Positions 10,901-18,537 of a stretch of 64,000 nucleotides of DNA are shown one piece after another. The notes under the pieces are model-generated. The model was given only the letters and a program-made list of their open reading frames with translations. It searched no databases and was not told the DNA's origin. Origin of the DNA: Bacteroidota bacterium (GTDB taxonomy: Bacteria > Bacteroidota > Bacteroidia > Chitinophagales > BACL12); NCBI GenBank assembly GCA_016706865.1, contig JADJIS010000001.1:704492-768491 (forward strand), written 5' to 3'. The number at the start of each line of letters is the position of its first letter. The stretch's first letter is position 1. The position numbers and the translations under genes were made by a program.

Positions 10901-12735
10901 CCGTTTACGGTCTTGTCACTTTTACCTGCGACATAAATAAAATTTTTATCATTATAAATATCATTATTAAATGCCTTTACCTTTTTGTGAAAAGCGGTAA
11001 ATTTTTTCAAGGTACCATCATCCGGTATCGGCCAGTTAACGGAAATAAAATGTTCTTTCATTTTCTTCCATGTGGCATTATCCGTAAAATCATGTACGGA
11101 AGTATCAATAGGGAGCAGACTTAAAATACCATCGTATTTACTGAATACTTTTAATAATTCTTCTTTCGTGTGAAAACGATCCAGATTCGCGAGTTGTTTT
11201 AATCGTCCGCCTTTTCCAACAAGTATTTCCGGAATTAAATAGGAACCACCCAACGGAGAACCTAAAAATAAAACTTTATAGTCAGCAAATGTTATTATTT
11301 GTTTCCAGGTGGAATCTTTATAATTATCAATAAATTCGCGCAACACCAATCCGCCCATACTGTGTGCAACAAGTTTAATTGTTTTACCGGGTGCTTTTGT
11401 TAAGATCTTTGTGATATAGGTATTTAATTTATCGGCTTCTCCCTTCATATTTAATCGCCAATCGTAGGGAAATACGGCAACATCATATTCATTATCAAAT
11501 TCCTTTTTAAATTTTGTATAAAATCTACCGATAAGAGAAGTTGCCTTCACATTGGATGCTTCCACGGGAAGATCCATCATTTTTCCGAGCGCAATTTTTA
11601 GCAGATCCAAATAAATTTCATCATTATTTTTTGAAATATTAGAACCTAAAATTCCCGGAATAAATACAATTACCGGTTTTTTTCCACTTACTTCCTCCGG
11701 TCTTAAATTACCAAAAATAACTCCGCGTTCCGCATTTTTCGGCAAGGTTCTGTCGAAGGATTCGAAGCCCGGAGCGATGGTATTAAGAGGAGCATTTATC
11801 GCATTTTTTGTCGCCTCCTGCGTTTCCTGATTTGCGAAATAGGAAAAATGATTTACCTCTGAACCTTCATGATAATAATATCCGATATTTTGTTTGCGGA
11901 ATAATCCCCGCGACATACTTTTTGTATCAACTATCCAATCATTTTTTCCGAGATAAAATAATTTTGTGATGATGGTAATAATTGCTTTCGGTTTAAAAGC
12001 AATTTTATTATTTCCTGCAATCACATGCAAACTTCCATTTATTTCCTCCTGCGGATGATTGAGCGCTTCAATAAATTGCGAGTTGGGATTCATCGCGTAT
12101 AATCCGGGCAAAATATCCGGACGCGCCTTACAGGCCAATACATCAGCCAATAATTTTTTAAATGCCGTAAGAATTGGAGAAGTAGTGCCGCCAAATGCCA
12201 TATTAATTCCGTTGATCAGCACATTCAGGTAAGTATCCAAACGCGTGCTGCACAAGGTTGTTCCGGCAGCCGGACAAGCAATACGAATATATTTTTCGAT
12301 GGTAATTTGTCTTGCGCTGATCTCCGTTTCAAATTTCTGAATTGTTTTTTCCCCGAAATCCGAAATCATGAGTTCGCGATGTTCCGGCAGAAATCCTGGT
12401 TTCTGGATGTCACAATACTTTGCAATAATTTCTCCCACTAATCCCCCGCGACTGGTAGAAATAATATGCAAACTCACATTTTTCGGCAACCATTTAATTA
12501 CTTCAATCGCGTTTTCAAAAGGTGATTTTGTTAAAGTTTGATGCTCCAGTGCTAAAATTCTATCACCATAAATATTTTTTAAATTCTCCCACAAACCAAA
12601 CTGTTTAAATTCCACCATTTTGTGAAAGGAATTATTTAACGACGCCGTAGTTCCGTGAATCAATAATAAATAAGGCAAAGCACTTTCCTTCAGCTGACTA
12701 GTAACCTTACTCGTCCTAAATTCCCCCATCCACAA
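7915..12735 (-). CDS. Giant fusion: alpha/beta-hydrolase, LCAT-like hydrolase, CHAT protease
   Basis: 1606 residues. Order: (1) about 20-330, an alpha/beta-hydrolase module with oxyanion-type LLLIHGTT near 25 and nucleophile elbow STSRGG near 94; (2) about 350-690, a second lipase-like module with VFIPGILGSNISK near 357 and GHSMGG-like AHSMGG near 457, resembling lecithin:cholesterol acyltransferase; (3) about 710-1050, a mixed region with GALIVGMGK, perhaps macro/aminopeptidase-N-like; (4) about 1050-1330, a CHAT (caspase-like) protease domain with catalytic His in HLAAHG near 1145 and Cys in FINCCHLG near 1189; (5) 1330-1606, helical, TPR-like. No signal peptide, so cytosolic. CHAT proteases act as effectors in bacterial conflict systems; here the catalytic residues of all three hydrolytic modules look intact. 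Overlaps the small upstream gene by 20 bases. Confidence 0.85.
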   Translation of the reverse strand: MWMGEFRTSKVTSQLKESALPYLLLIHGTTASLNNSFHKMVEFKQFGLWENLKNIYGDRILALEHQTLTKSPFENAIEVIKWLPKNVSLHIISTSRGGLVGEIIAKYCDIQKPGFLPEHRELMISDFGEKTIQKFETEISARQITIEKYIRIACPAAGTTLCSTRLDTYLNVLINGINMAFGGTTSPILTAFKKLLADVLACKARPDILPGLYAMNPNSQFIEALNHPQEEINGSLHVIAGNNKIAFKPKAIITIITKLFYLGKNDWIVDTKSMSRGLFRKQNIGYYYHEGSEVNHFSYFANQETQEATKNAINAPLNTIAPGFESFDRTLPKNAERGVIFGNLRPEEVSGKKPVIVFIPGILGSNISKNNDEIYLDLLKIALGKMMDLPVEASNVKATSLIGRFYTKFKKEFDNEYDVAVFPYDWRLNMKGEADKLNTYITKILTKAPGKTIKLVAHSMGGLVLREFIDNYKDSTWKQIITFADYKVLFLGSPLGGSYLIPEILVGKGGRLKQLANLDRFHTKEELLKVFSKYDGILSLLPIDTSVHDFTDNATWKKMKEHFISVNWPIPDDGTLKKFTAFHKKVKAFNNDIYNDKNFIYVAGKSDKTVNGFYYNVHSGNEDKLIFTGTPYGDGSVTWDTGIPKEIKENDRVYYTNVGHGDLANEPDIFDGLREILKQGKTNLLSKHPPISRGEKPVFDMPEELVEEITLENLENVMIGATKSEMENEDIYPPITIEMKCGDLRYATYPILVGHLRSDGIMSAEKVVDQYFNSLLSKRLATGNYPGNIGESKYFNNPNSKPLGALIVGMGKTEKLSGYQLEETVKQGVIEYLCSFNKKDVGTSNTLGISSLLLGCGYAGLSVETAIKAIISGVQKANETIRINGDKVWPTIDKIEFIEIYEDRALQALICLDLLKNTTRSKFIFEPKLQKLIGSRKRLNFENNVDWWQRITIQSDYVYNENGSRTSVFTFSSSMGTAREEVRRLFCSKEIIETLIKEISTKQNWDTELAKSIFELLIPNDFKMAVRNQQNLLLILDKTTAGYPWEMLQDISVQSSPLSTQVGMIRQLSTDEFRPGVNYTLANRALVIGNPDTGNYLPSLTGAAAEAEMVNNLLSKIGYETTSSLNDSSSTIIKKMFRSDYKIIHLAAHGLFNEENPDLSGMVIGNKVFLTTKEIEQLSSIPELVFINCCHLGNTSDVAEAASRSRYKLAANLGTQLIEMGVKVVVAAGWAINDVAAMEFTTDFYNGMLSGYNFGDAIRNARRNCYEKYPYSNTWGAYQCYGDQFYTLKKLSSEKKVDDKKYYVIEQVKLDLENLINKIGANYSEAQKQGYIQEFDFILNGAKSSNISLNQLTELVAIFYNRIGEEKTSLEYFSGYFEKNSNDFNLGSYVEYSRLKINYFLKSPDAIKEIKKVISKVESLNKIITSHALYNVLGSAYKTLASLHTGKARTELIQKAVINYVEGFKLGKSSSVDNTMYSISNAFMLNELLPKNAVELPDISELEWSYNNIKVFDNMLTFWDLMDEPRYWLCKFILQRQGHKFPNGNTKVTTDSVISSIQQVFISSGEETQKMNILMKFRVLFALYDNPKLKSLHGELEKILKGLETE

Positions 12736-13171
12736 AAAACAAGCCCGGTGCAGGCTGAATTTTATTATCCAAAATCTCCGCCGATTTTTTCACAACCGGC
12801 CCCGTAATATTCCCTTTAGGTTTAAAAATTTTAAATACTTTGAGCACAACATTTTTTAATCCGCCACGATCATCACTCCCAAACGAAATCGAGGTCGGAA
12901 TCTCCATAATTCCATCATCAAAACCCCTGGAGGCAGGCATTCTGTCATGCTGTAAAATGATTGGCAACTCGCCTACGGTGCCCATCCAAAAGGTGTCATC
13001 TTCGAATTGGATTTCTGCGATTTCGTCGTCGTCTCCTTCCGCAACAATAACATTACCTCCGTCGCGCATTTCCGTTAAAAGCACAGCATGCTGTACATCG
13101 TAACCATCAATTTCCTCTTCAATGGAGGAGTTAGTAATATTAAATCCTGAGAGTTTAAATTGTCGTGTCAT
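12716..13171 (-). CDS. Small protein co-encoded with the CHAT fusion
   Basis: 151-residue acidic, beta-rich protein (MTRQFKLSGFNITNSSIEEE...) with a run EGDDDEIAEIQFEDD near residues 46-60 and a C-terminal VVKKSAEI. No recognised catalytic motif. Its 3' end overlaps the start of the giant CHAT gene by 20 bases, so the two are almost certainly co-transcribed and translationally coupled. A role as regulator, inhibitor or substrate of the protease is inferred only from this linkage. Confidence 0.7.
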   Translation of the reverse strand: MTRQFKLSGFNITNSSIEEEIDGYDVQHAVLLTEMRDGGNVIVAEGDDDEIAEIQFEDDTFWMGTVGELPIILQHDRMPASRGFDDGIMEIPTSISFGSDDRGGLKNVVLKVFKIFKPKGNITGPVVKKSAEILDNKIQPAPGLFFVDGGI

Positions 13172-13228
13172 TTAGTTTTATTTTATAGTTAGTTTGATAA
13201 AAAATACAGGTAAATGGTTGTATGTATG

Positions 13229-13246
13229 AAAAGTAAATTTACTTTT
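13229..13246. promoter_or_regulatory. 18-bp perfect palindrome upstream of CHAT operon
   Basis: AAAAGTAAATTTACTTTT, a perfect inverted repeat 58 bases before the ATG of the gene at 12716-13171. Position and symmetry fit an operator for a dimeric regulator, but no regulator gene is adjacent. The remaining gap 13172-13471 is AT-rich and holds no gene. Confidence 0.35.
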
Positions 13247-13471
13247 CCTGCTAGGAATTTCCAAATAAAAATATTAATATTATTTTATTATAAATGCAAT
13301 GATGTCACAAATGCTAAGAATTGCAGAAAATTATGTTTTTTATAAATATTTTGGATTTAATTTATATTTTAAGTGGGGGATTACTTAAAAATAGGGAATG
13401 GGATTATGGATTTGGTAATATGAAGGGTAATTGCCTCAATTAATATCCCTTCAGGGTGGAAAATATTTATT

Positions 13472-14275
13472 TTATAAATTTATTGCAGCTAAGATTTCCT
13501 CAACATGCGCATCACTGCTACCTCTAAAAGGCCGAGTTGTTACAATAATCATTGTATTATTAAGCTGCTCTATTGTTCTTACTCTGTTATCATACCTATG
13601 TAAAATATCTGTTTTTAATCCCGTTCTAAATGGTTCCCACCAATATTCATTTGTTAAAACGATACAGTATTTTGGATTTAATTCTTCAATTTCTTTTCTG
13701 ACTAATTCGATAGCAAATTCTAGTTGAAGACTTTTAATATAGGAATCTGGATTACCTCTTAAAGGTGCAATTTTATATAAGTTCGACCAAACCATTTTCC
13801 TGGCCCATTCAAATGAATCAGGTCCAAATGCATAACATGCAGAAATCAATTTATAAGTAACATTCCAAAAAAATGAGCGGAAAGTTAAATAGTCCATTTT
13901 TTCATAAAATTTCTGTGCATCGAGTGTATCAGCATATTTATGATAAGTAGATGCTGACCAATGAACATTTACCCAATCCAAAGGGCAATGGCTTTTCGGC
14001 TCATAAAATTCATTTGAAAAGGCAATACTTTCTTTAACACGATCTTTAATATCCTCTGCCTTCTCATTTAATTTAAACGACGCGCCCCAACCATTTAGAG
14101 CTTGGCCATAAATAATGAAATCACATTTATCTCCTGGTTTCACTCCGAATGATGGATAGAAATTTACGTATCCTGTTTCGGATTTTTCAGGAGATTTTTG
14201 AATGAAGTTGATTATTTGGTTTGTGAATAGTTGGTCGTATTTTGGGGAGAGTTTGTTGTAAATAGGCGCATTCAT
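13472..14275 (-). CDS. Unknown protein, possibly uracil-DNA-glycosylase-fold
   Basis: 267 residues, cytosolic. The segment CDFIIYGQALNGWG near residues 52-65 and the late LNPKYCIVLTNEYWW and MIIVTTRPFRGSSDAHVEEI resemble the GQ-P and H-containing strand-loop positions of uracil-DNA-glycosylase superfamily proteins, but the match is weak and I do not assert activity. Sits 14 bases downstream of the gene at 14290-14832 on the same strand; the two likely form a pair. Confidence 0.6.
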   Translation of the reverse strand: MNAPIYNKLSPKYDQLFTNQIINFIQKSPEKSETGYVNFYPSFGVKPGDKCDFIIYGQALNGWGASFKLNEKAEDIKDRVKESIAFSNEFYEPKSHCPLDWVNVHWSASTYHKYADTLDAQKFYEKMDYLTFRSFFWNVTYKLISACYAFGPDSFEWARKMVWSNLYKIAPLRGNPDSYIKSLQLEFAIELVRKEIEELNPKYCIVLTNEYWWEPFRTGLKTDILHRYDNRVRTIEQLNNTMIIVTTRPFRGSSDAHVEEILAAINL

Positions 14276-14289
14276 AAGATGTAATTAAA

Positions 14290-14832
14290 TTAATTTGAAG
14301 CTTGCCAAGCGCTTTCAATCATCCAAAAATACTTAAGTTCTTGTTTTTGCTGAATTATTCTTAGTGCATCAATTACCTCGAAGTAATCCTTTTCAGTAAG
14401 GTTAGTCCAGGCTGTATCAGCAACATTGAGTTTTGTAAGTTTCTTATTTTTTTTAAACAACGCTGCTAACAAGATCCTATCAACCGGAGGATGTGCAAAT
14501 TCAGAAAGACTTGAAGTAGGGTTTCCTAAAATGTGATAAGTCTTGATGTAGATGGCAATTATTTTAGCTGCGCGGCCATATTGTTCTCTTTTATCTTCTG
14601 GTTTAAGAGTGAGTGATTTGAGAATTTTGTGCGCCATTTCAGAGTGCCATTTATCAAAATCATTAACTGACAAATTTTTATGTTCCAACCTTTGCACTTT
14701 GGTATGTAGTTGTGCTGTTTCAATTGCCAAGGCAATTGTATTTGTATTAGTAAAATTGCGTTGCACAGCTCTCGCAGCGGTCCAGACCGCAAAGTTGTGC
14801 TTGTGGGTTTCGATGGTGTAGAGGGATTGCAT
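14290..14832 (-). CDS. Unknown protein, partner of 13472-14275
   Basis: 180 residues beginning MQSLYTIETHKHNFAVWTAA, then RAVQRNFTNTNTIALAIE, a conserved-looking N-terminal helix seen in uncharacterised Bacteroidota proteins. Helical throughout, no membrane segment, no catalytic motif. Probably co-transcribed with the downstream gene. Confidence 0.6.
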   Translation of the reverse strand: MQSLYTIETHKHNFAVWTAARAVQRNFTNTNTIALAIETAQLHTKVQRLEHKNLSVNDFDKWHSEMAHKILKSLTLKPEDKREQYGRAAKIIAIYIKTYHILGNPTSSLSEFAHPPVDRILLAALFKKNKKLTKLNVADTAWTNLTEKDYFEVIDALRIIQQKQELKYFWMIESAWQASN

Positions 14833-15074
14833 AAAATAATGTAATAGAAATTGTATTATTTACAAATTTAGTTAATACTTAACTAGGAAAGCAAAATCGT
14901 AAAAGGAACAGTGTGAGATTACATAAAATTCATTAGATTTGTGTTAAACAACACAACCAACAGTTATAACCTGAAACCATTTTGAAATAATATATGTAAA
15001 AGCACTTCAGTAAACCTTTCCTAGCAGGTCCTGATTGTAAATTTGATGGTTTTAAAATTAAACATCTACCTACA

Positions 15075-15332
15075 ATGAAAACAATACACTTATTTTTCTT
15101 CGCTTTTATTTTATTCATTTCATGTAAATCTGAAACATCCTATTTAAATGCCTCTAGTGCATTAAGAACACAAACCGAGGAGAAAGTGCTTATTTGTGTA
15201 AGCAAAACAGCATATGCCTATCATAAGGAAAGCTGTTCGGGTTTTGAAAAATGCACTCATGAAACCAAAGAAATAACAATATCAGAAGCAAAGAAAATGG
15301 ACAGAACGCCTTGCAAAATATGTTACAAGTAA
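15075..15332 (+). CDS. Small Cys-rich lipoprotein
   Basis: 85 residues: SPII signal (FFFAFILFISC, Cys16), then a compact domain with VLICVSKTAYAYH, CSGFEKC and a final CKIC. The paired cysteines may form disulphides or bind metal. Isolated gene facing the exonuclease-like gene. Function unknown. Confidence 0.65.
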   Translation: MKTIHLFFFAFILFISCKSETSYLNASSALRTQTEEKVLICVSKTAYAYHKESCSGFEKCTHETKEITISEAKKMDRTPCKICYK

Positions 15333-15410
15333 TATAGCAAATATCCCTATAAATTATTATTGTTTAATAGTGTTCATATTGGAAATCATTTCAATCCAAT
15401 AGGAAGAAAA

Positions 15411-16217
15411 TTAATTTAAAGAAAATTCAAAATAAACCGGTACATGATCCGAAATTAATCTTGCCTCTTCAAATGTTTTTAGATTTTTATAAAATAAAAT
15501 TACACCGGATTTTATAAATTTAACTTTGGTAGCCTTATAAAATATATTGTCGTACTCAGAAGCTAAACAATCGTCTTCTATGCATGTAATTTTTAAAGAT
15601 GTTTTTTGGCCTATTAATACCGGTTTGTATCCTTGCGATTTCAAGGGGTTAAAGACAGTATGCGATTGTGGCAAATTAAAATCTCCACAAAAAATTAGAT
15701 TCAAATCTGGATACTCTTCCGGTAAAAATTTAAAATATTTCACCTCTGTTTCCGGCTGGCTCGCCTTTGTTATAGCATGAAAATTTACAAGCGTGAATAC
15801 TTTACCTTCTGCTTTAAAGGTGGTAAAAAATGGTTCCCGGTCAATTTCCAAATGATATTTCTTTTCCAACCAGGAATTGCCAACTCGTGAAACTTTGCTA
15901 GTTTTCCAGAAAAAGGCATAGCGTTCAGATTTATAGGCACTACTGGAGGTTGGATCACTGATTGAATAATCCCATTTGCTTCCGGTTTGGTTTAATTTGT
16001 AATGTAGTTTTGCAATGGTTTGGGCTCCGCCATCGCCGGAAACAACCTCTTGAATGACTGCAATATCATAACCTTTGATTGTTTTTGAGATAATTTCAAG
16101 TTCAGTGTTGCTTTTAGTATCACCTAAATCTTTTAAATTCCAACTTATTATTGAGACTGACGAAAAACCATAAATTGAATTAACAACGAATACAAAACAT
16201 AAAAAATATATTTTCAT
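15411..16217 (-). CDS. Secreted endonuclease/exonuclease/phosphatase family protein
   Basis: 268 residues with a signal peptide (MKIYFLCFVFVVNSIYGF). EEP-fold motifs are in order: ISWNLKDLG near 25, VIQEVVSGDGG near 54 (metal-binding Glu), NFHAITK near 145, CGDFNLPQSH near 177 (Asp/Asn) and SDHVPV near 257 (catalytic His). Such enzymes are Mg-dependent phosphodiesterases; the exported location suggests extracellular DNase or sphingomyelinase-like activity. Length is normal. Confidence 0.85.
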   Translation of the reverse strand: MKIYFLCFVFVVNSIYGFSSVSIISWNLKDLGDTKSNTELEIISKTIKGYDIAVIQEVVSGDGGAQTIAKLHYKLNQTGSKWDYSISDPTSSSAYKSERYAFFWKTSKVSRVGNSWLEKKYHLEIDREPFFTTFKAEGKVFTLVNFHAITKASQPETEVKYFKFLPEEYPDLNLIFCGDFNLPQSHTVFNPLKSQGYKPVLIGQKTSLKITCIEDDCLASEYDNIFYKATKVKFIKSGVILFYKNLKTFEEARLISDHVPVYFEFSLN

Positions 16218-16255
16218 AAAAATATTTTATATTTGAAGCCTAAATGTAATAATTT

Positions 16256-16922
16256 ATGAACTCAAATATAAAAAAATATTATTTAATATTTATATTATTT
16301 CCATATTTCTTATTAAGCTGCACCAGTGAATCACAAGAAACTACCTCATCAAGGGCTAATGGTGATTTAAATGAAACATTTATTGAAAGTGGAGAAATTG
16401 AAACAGATTCAACTAAATATGAAAATGAAGTTATCGCTAAAAAATAATTTGATAAAGGACGGTTGGGAATCCTATCATTTTAAAAACGGATTAATGCCTG
16501 ATTGTTATAATTTTGTGCCCACGCAAGATAAATCTTTGGATAATTATTTAGAATTGATTGTTGGTGGAGGAACGGATGTAGCAGTTAAACTTTTAAATAA
16601 AGAAAGTGACAAATGCATTAGATACGTTTTTGTAAACAGAAATTCTTCATATAAAATTCAAAATATTCCAGAAGGTAAATATTATGTAAAAATTGCATAT
16701 GGAAAGGATTGGATGTCTAAAGTAGAATATAATCAATGCTTAGGAAAATTTTTAAGGCATCCAGAATATGAAATTGGTGTGGATGTTTTAGATTTTAATT
16801 TAAAATATGAAGGGAATTCTTATAGTGTGCCGTATTATATATTAAGTTTAGATGTTGTTGATACTGACTTTCTAAATTCTTTTAATTCGCAAAACATAAC
16901 AGAGGTAGAGTTTAATAAATAA
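16256..16922 (+). CDS. Lipoprotein of unknown function, frame broken at 16439-16444
   Basis: Signal with lipobox at about 15-24 (FPYFLLSC), a Thr/Ser/Glu-rich linker, then a beta-rich domain (YLELIVGGGTDVAVKLLN ... YYVKIAYGKDW). The first frame stops at 16447 right after A6; adding one A gives ...IAKKNLIKDGWESYHF and runs to 16922, about 222 residues. Divergently arranged from the EEP gene, 38 bases apart. Function unknown. Confidence 0.65.
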
Positions 16923-17181
16923 ATTATTGTATTTAAATTGTAATTAGATTAATGCACTACAACTTAATTTCCGGGCTATTGAAAAACTAATATAGCACAT
17001 CTTAAATTCCGTAATATTCCATTATCAGTTAAATTAAAGACAAATTAATTCCTTTTATTATCCAGAATTGAATTTTTCGTTCATACTGAATTGCCAAAAA
17101 AGAAGAAATCAAAACTTTAATCTATTCCATTTTCAAGATTACAGTTTTTATTGTCTTAACTCTATGGATAATAAATATGAT

Positions 17182-17766
17182 TCATGAATGATTCAATAGA
17201 GTCTTCATGTTTGTGCGTATGAGTCCTCCTGTATTGTCTATTTCTCTTGAGTCAAGCGGCGTAATCGTATCGTAATATAATCTTCTAAATATTTTTCGCA
17301 ATTTTTTCAGCTGATATGTTGTCCGACAATTCCCATGTAATGTCGTGATTTGCCCATCATTCCCGAAAGTCATAAATGCATATTTATGTTTTTTTTCCGA
17401 AGCTTCTAGATAAAATCCCTGCATCCCTGCAACTGTAATAGTTTTTGAAAAATCCTTTTTTACCTTATTGCTCACTAATCCCTCTATGAAGGTTTTATCG
17501 TATTGTACATAGTTCCCATTTTGGGTATACGCAAATATTTTTGTATGATTCGTGCAATAAACACCACCATTCATCTGCGGCTTGAATTTGGCAGGCAAAA
17601 GTAGGTAAATATTTGTTCCAGTTATTCTCGTCATCTTTCTACGTTTGTTTGAGTTCAGTTTATTCGGAAATTTGAAAACCCCTGGATCATATTCTAGGAA
17701 GTAACCTATTGTAACAAATATTAGTCCCACGATATACCAGAATAAAAAGTAAATAATCCATTGCAT
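17182..17766 (-). CDS. Membrane-anchored unknown protein
   Basis: 194 residues: one N-terminal membrane segment (IIYFLFWYIVGLIFVTIGYF) then a basic soluble domain with TNHTKIFAYTQNGNYVQYD and FMTFGNDGQITTLHGNC. Its first 15 codons overlap the end of the gene at 17721-18323. Adding one T to a T5 in the overlap would fuse both into about 380 residues, so this may be the C-terminal half of one protein; the sequence alone does not settle it. Confidence 0.55.
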   Translation of the reverse strand: MQWIIYFLFWYIVGLIFVTIGYFLEYDPGVFKFPNKLNSNKRRKMTRITGTNIYLLLPAKFKPQMNGGVYCTNHTKIFAYTQNGNYVQYDKTFIEGLVSNKVKKDFSKTITVAGMQGFYLEASEKKHKYAFMTFGNDGQITTLHGNCRTTYQLKKLRKIFRRLYYDTITPLDSREIDNTGGLIRTNMKTLLNHS

Positions 17767-18323
17767 TGGATGCCCAAAGCATCGGCCGCTTCAACAAGAA
17801 TCCAGTAAGTAGCTTTTTCAATTAAAACCATGTCACCATCCTCCATCGAAGATATAGCAACGTCATCTCTCACATTATCCTTATCTATAACACGGTTTAA
17901 CTGAAAGTGAAAATAGCCAACAAAGCCAGTATGGCCGGTTTCATTTTTGTAAAATTCATTCATTGTCTCGGTTGTCTCTTTCCTATTTTGGTTTAATGTT
18001 GAAAGGATTTCATGCCTGACACTTAAATAACCTGTGAAATACCCAAACATATAAACGATCAGGATAACCAATAATGCACTTAGTATCAAAAGAATGCGTT
18101 GATGATTTTTTTTCATGATGAGGAAGGATTCGGCAAGTGCCACTCCGACGATAATATATCCCAAACCGTTTATAATCCCATTTATATCATGTATTGCACT
18201 CCAGATAAATGTGGATCCTAAAAATAATAACATTTTAATGGCGATAAAAACAACAACAAAGATGATCGCAGCGATAAATTTATCCTTGGTCTCGGAATGG
18301 GTGTTTGCTTTTGTTTGACTCAT
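17721..18323 (-). CDS. Multi-pass membrane protein of unknown function
   Basis: 200 residues with membrane segments near 17-37 (FIAAIIFVVVFIAIKMLLFL), 48-68 (INGLGYIIVGVALAESFLIM) and 77-100 (RILLILSALLVILIVYMFGYF), then a soluble region with DVAISSMEDGDMVLIEKA. No family recognised. Overlaps the next gene by 46 bases (see that entry for the possible fusion). Confidence 0.55.
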   Translation of the reverse strand: MSQTKANTHSETKDKFIAAIIFVVVFIAIKMLLFLGSTFIWSAIHDINGIINGLGYIIVGVALAESFLIMKKNHQRILLILSALLVILIVYMFGYFTGYLSVRHEILSTLNQNRKETTETMNEFYKNETGHTGFVGYFHFQLNRVIDKDNVRDDVAISSMEDGDMVLIEKATYWILVEAADALGIQCNGLFTFYSGISWD

Positions 18324-18537
18324 AACTTAAAATTTATTGAATGACAGGTATTTTATGAAAATTTAAATTATTATTTAAAGTGATCCCGCCAAATCAAATG
18401 CAGGAATCATTTGTGTCGATAATGATTAATTGAGGAGAGGTGTTGATTTTGGACATTTCACTAATAACTAATTCTTACGGAATAAATGATAATCTGATGA
18501 ATTGCAATTCCTATTTACGGGTCTTGTACAATATACT

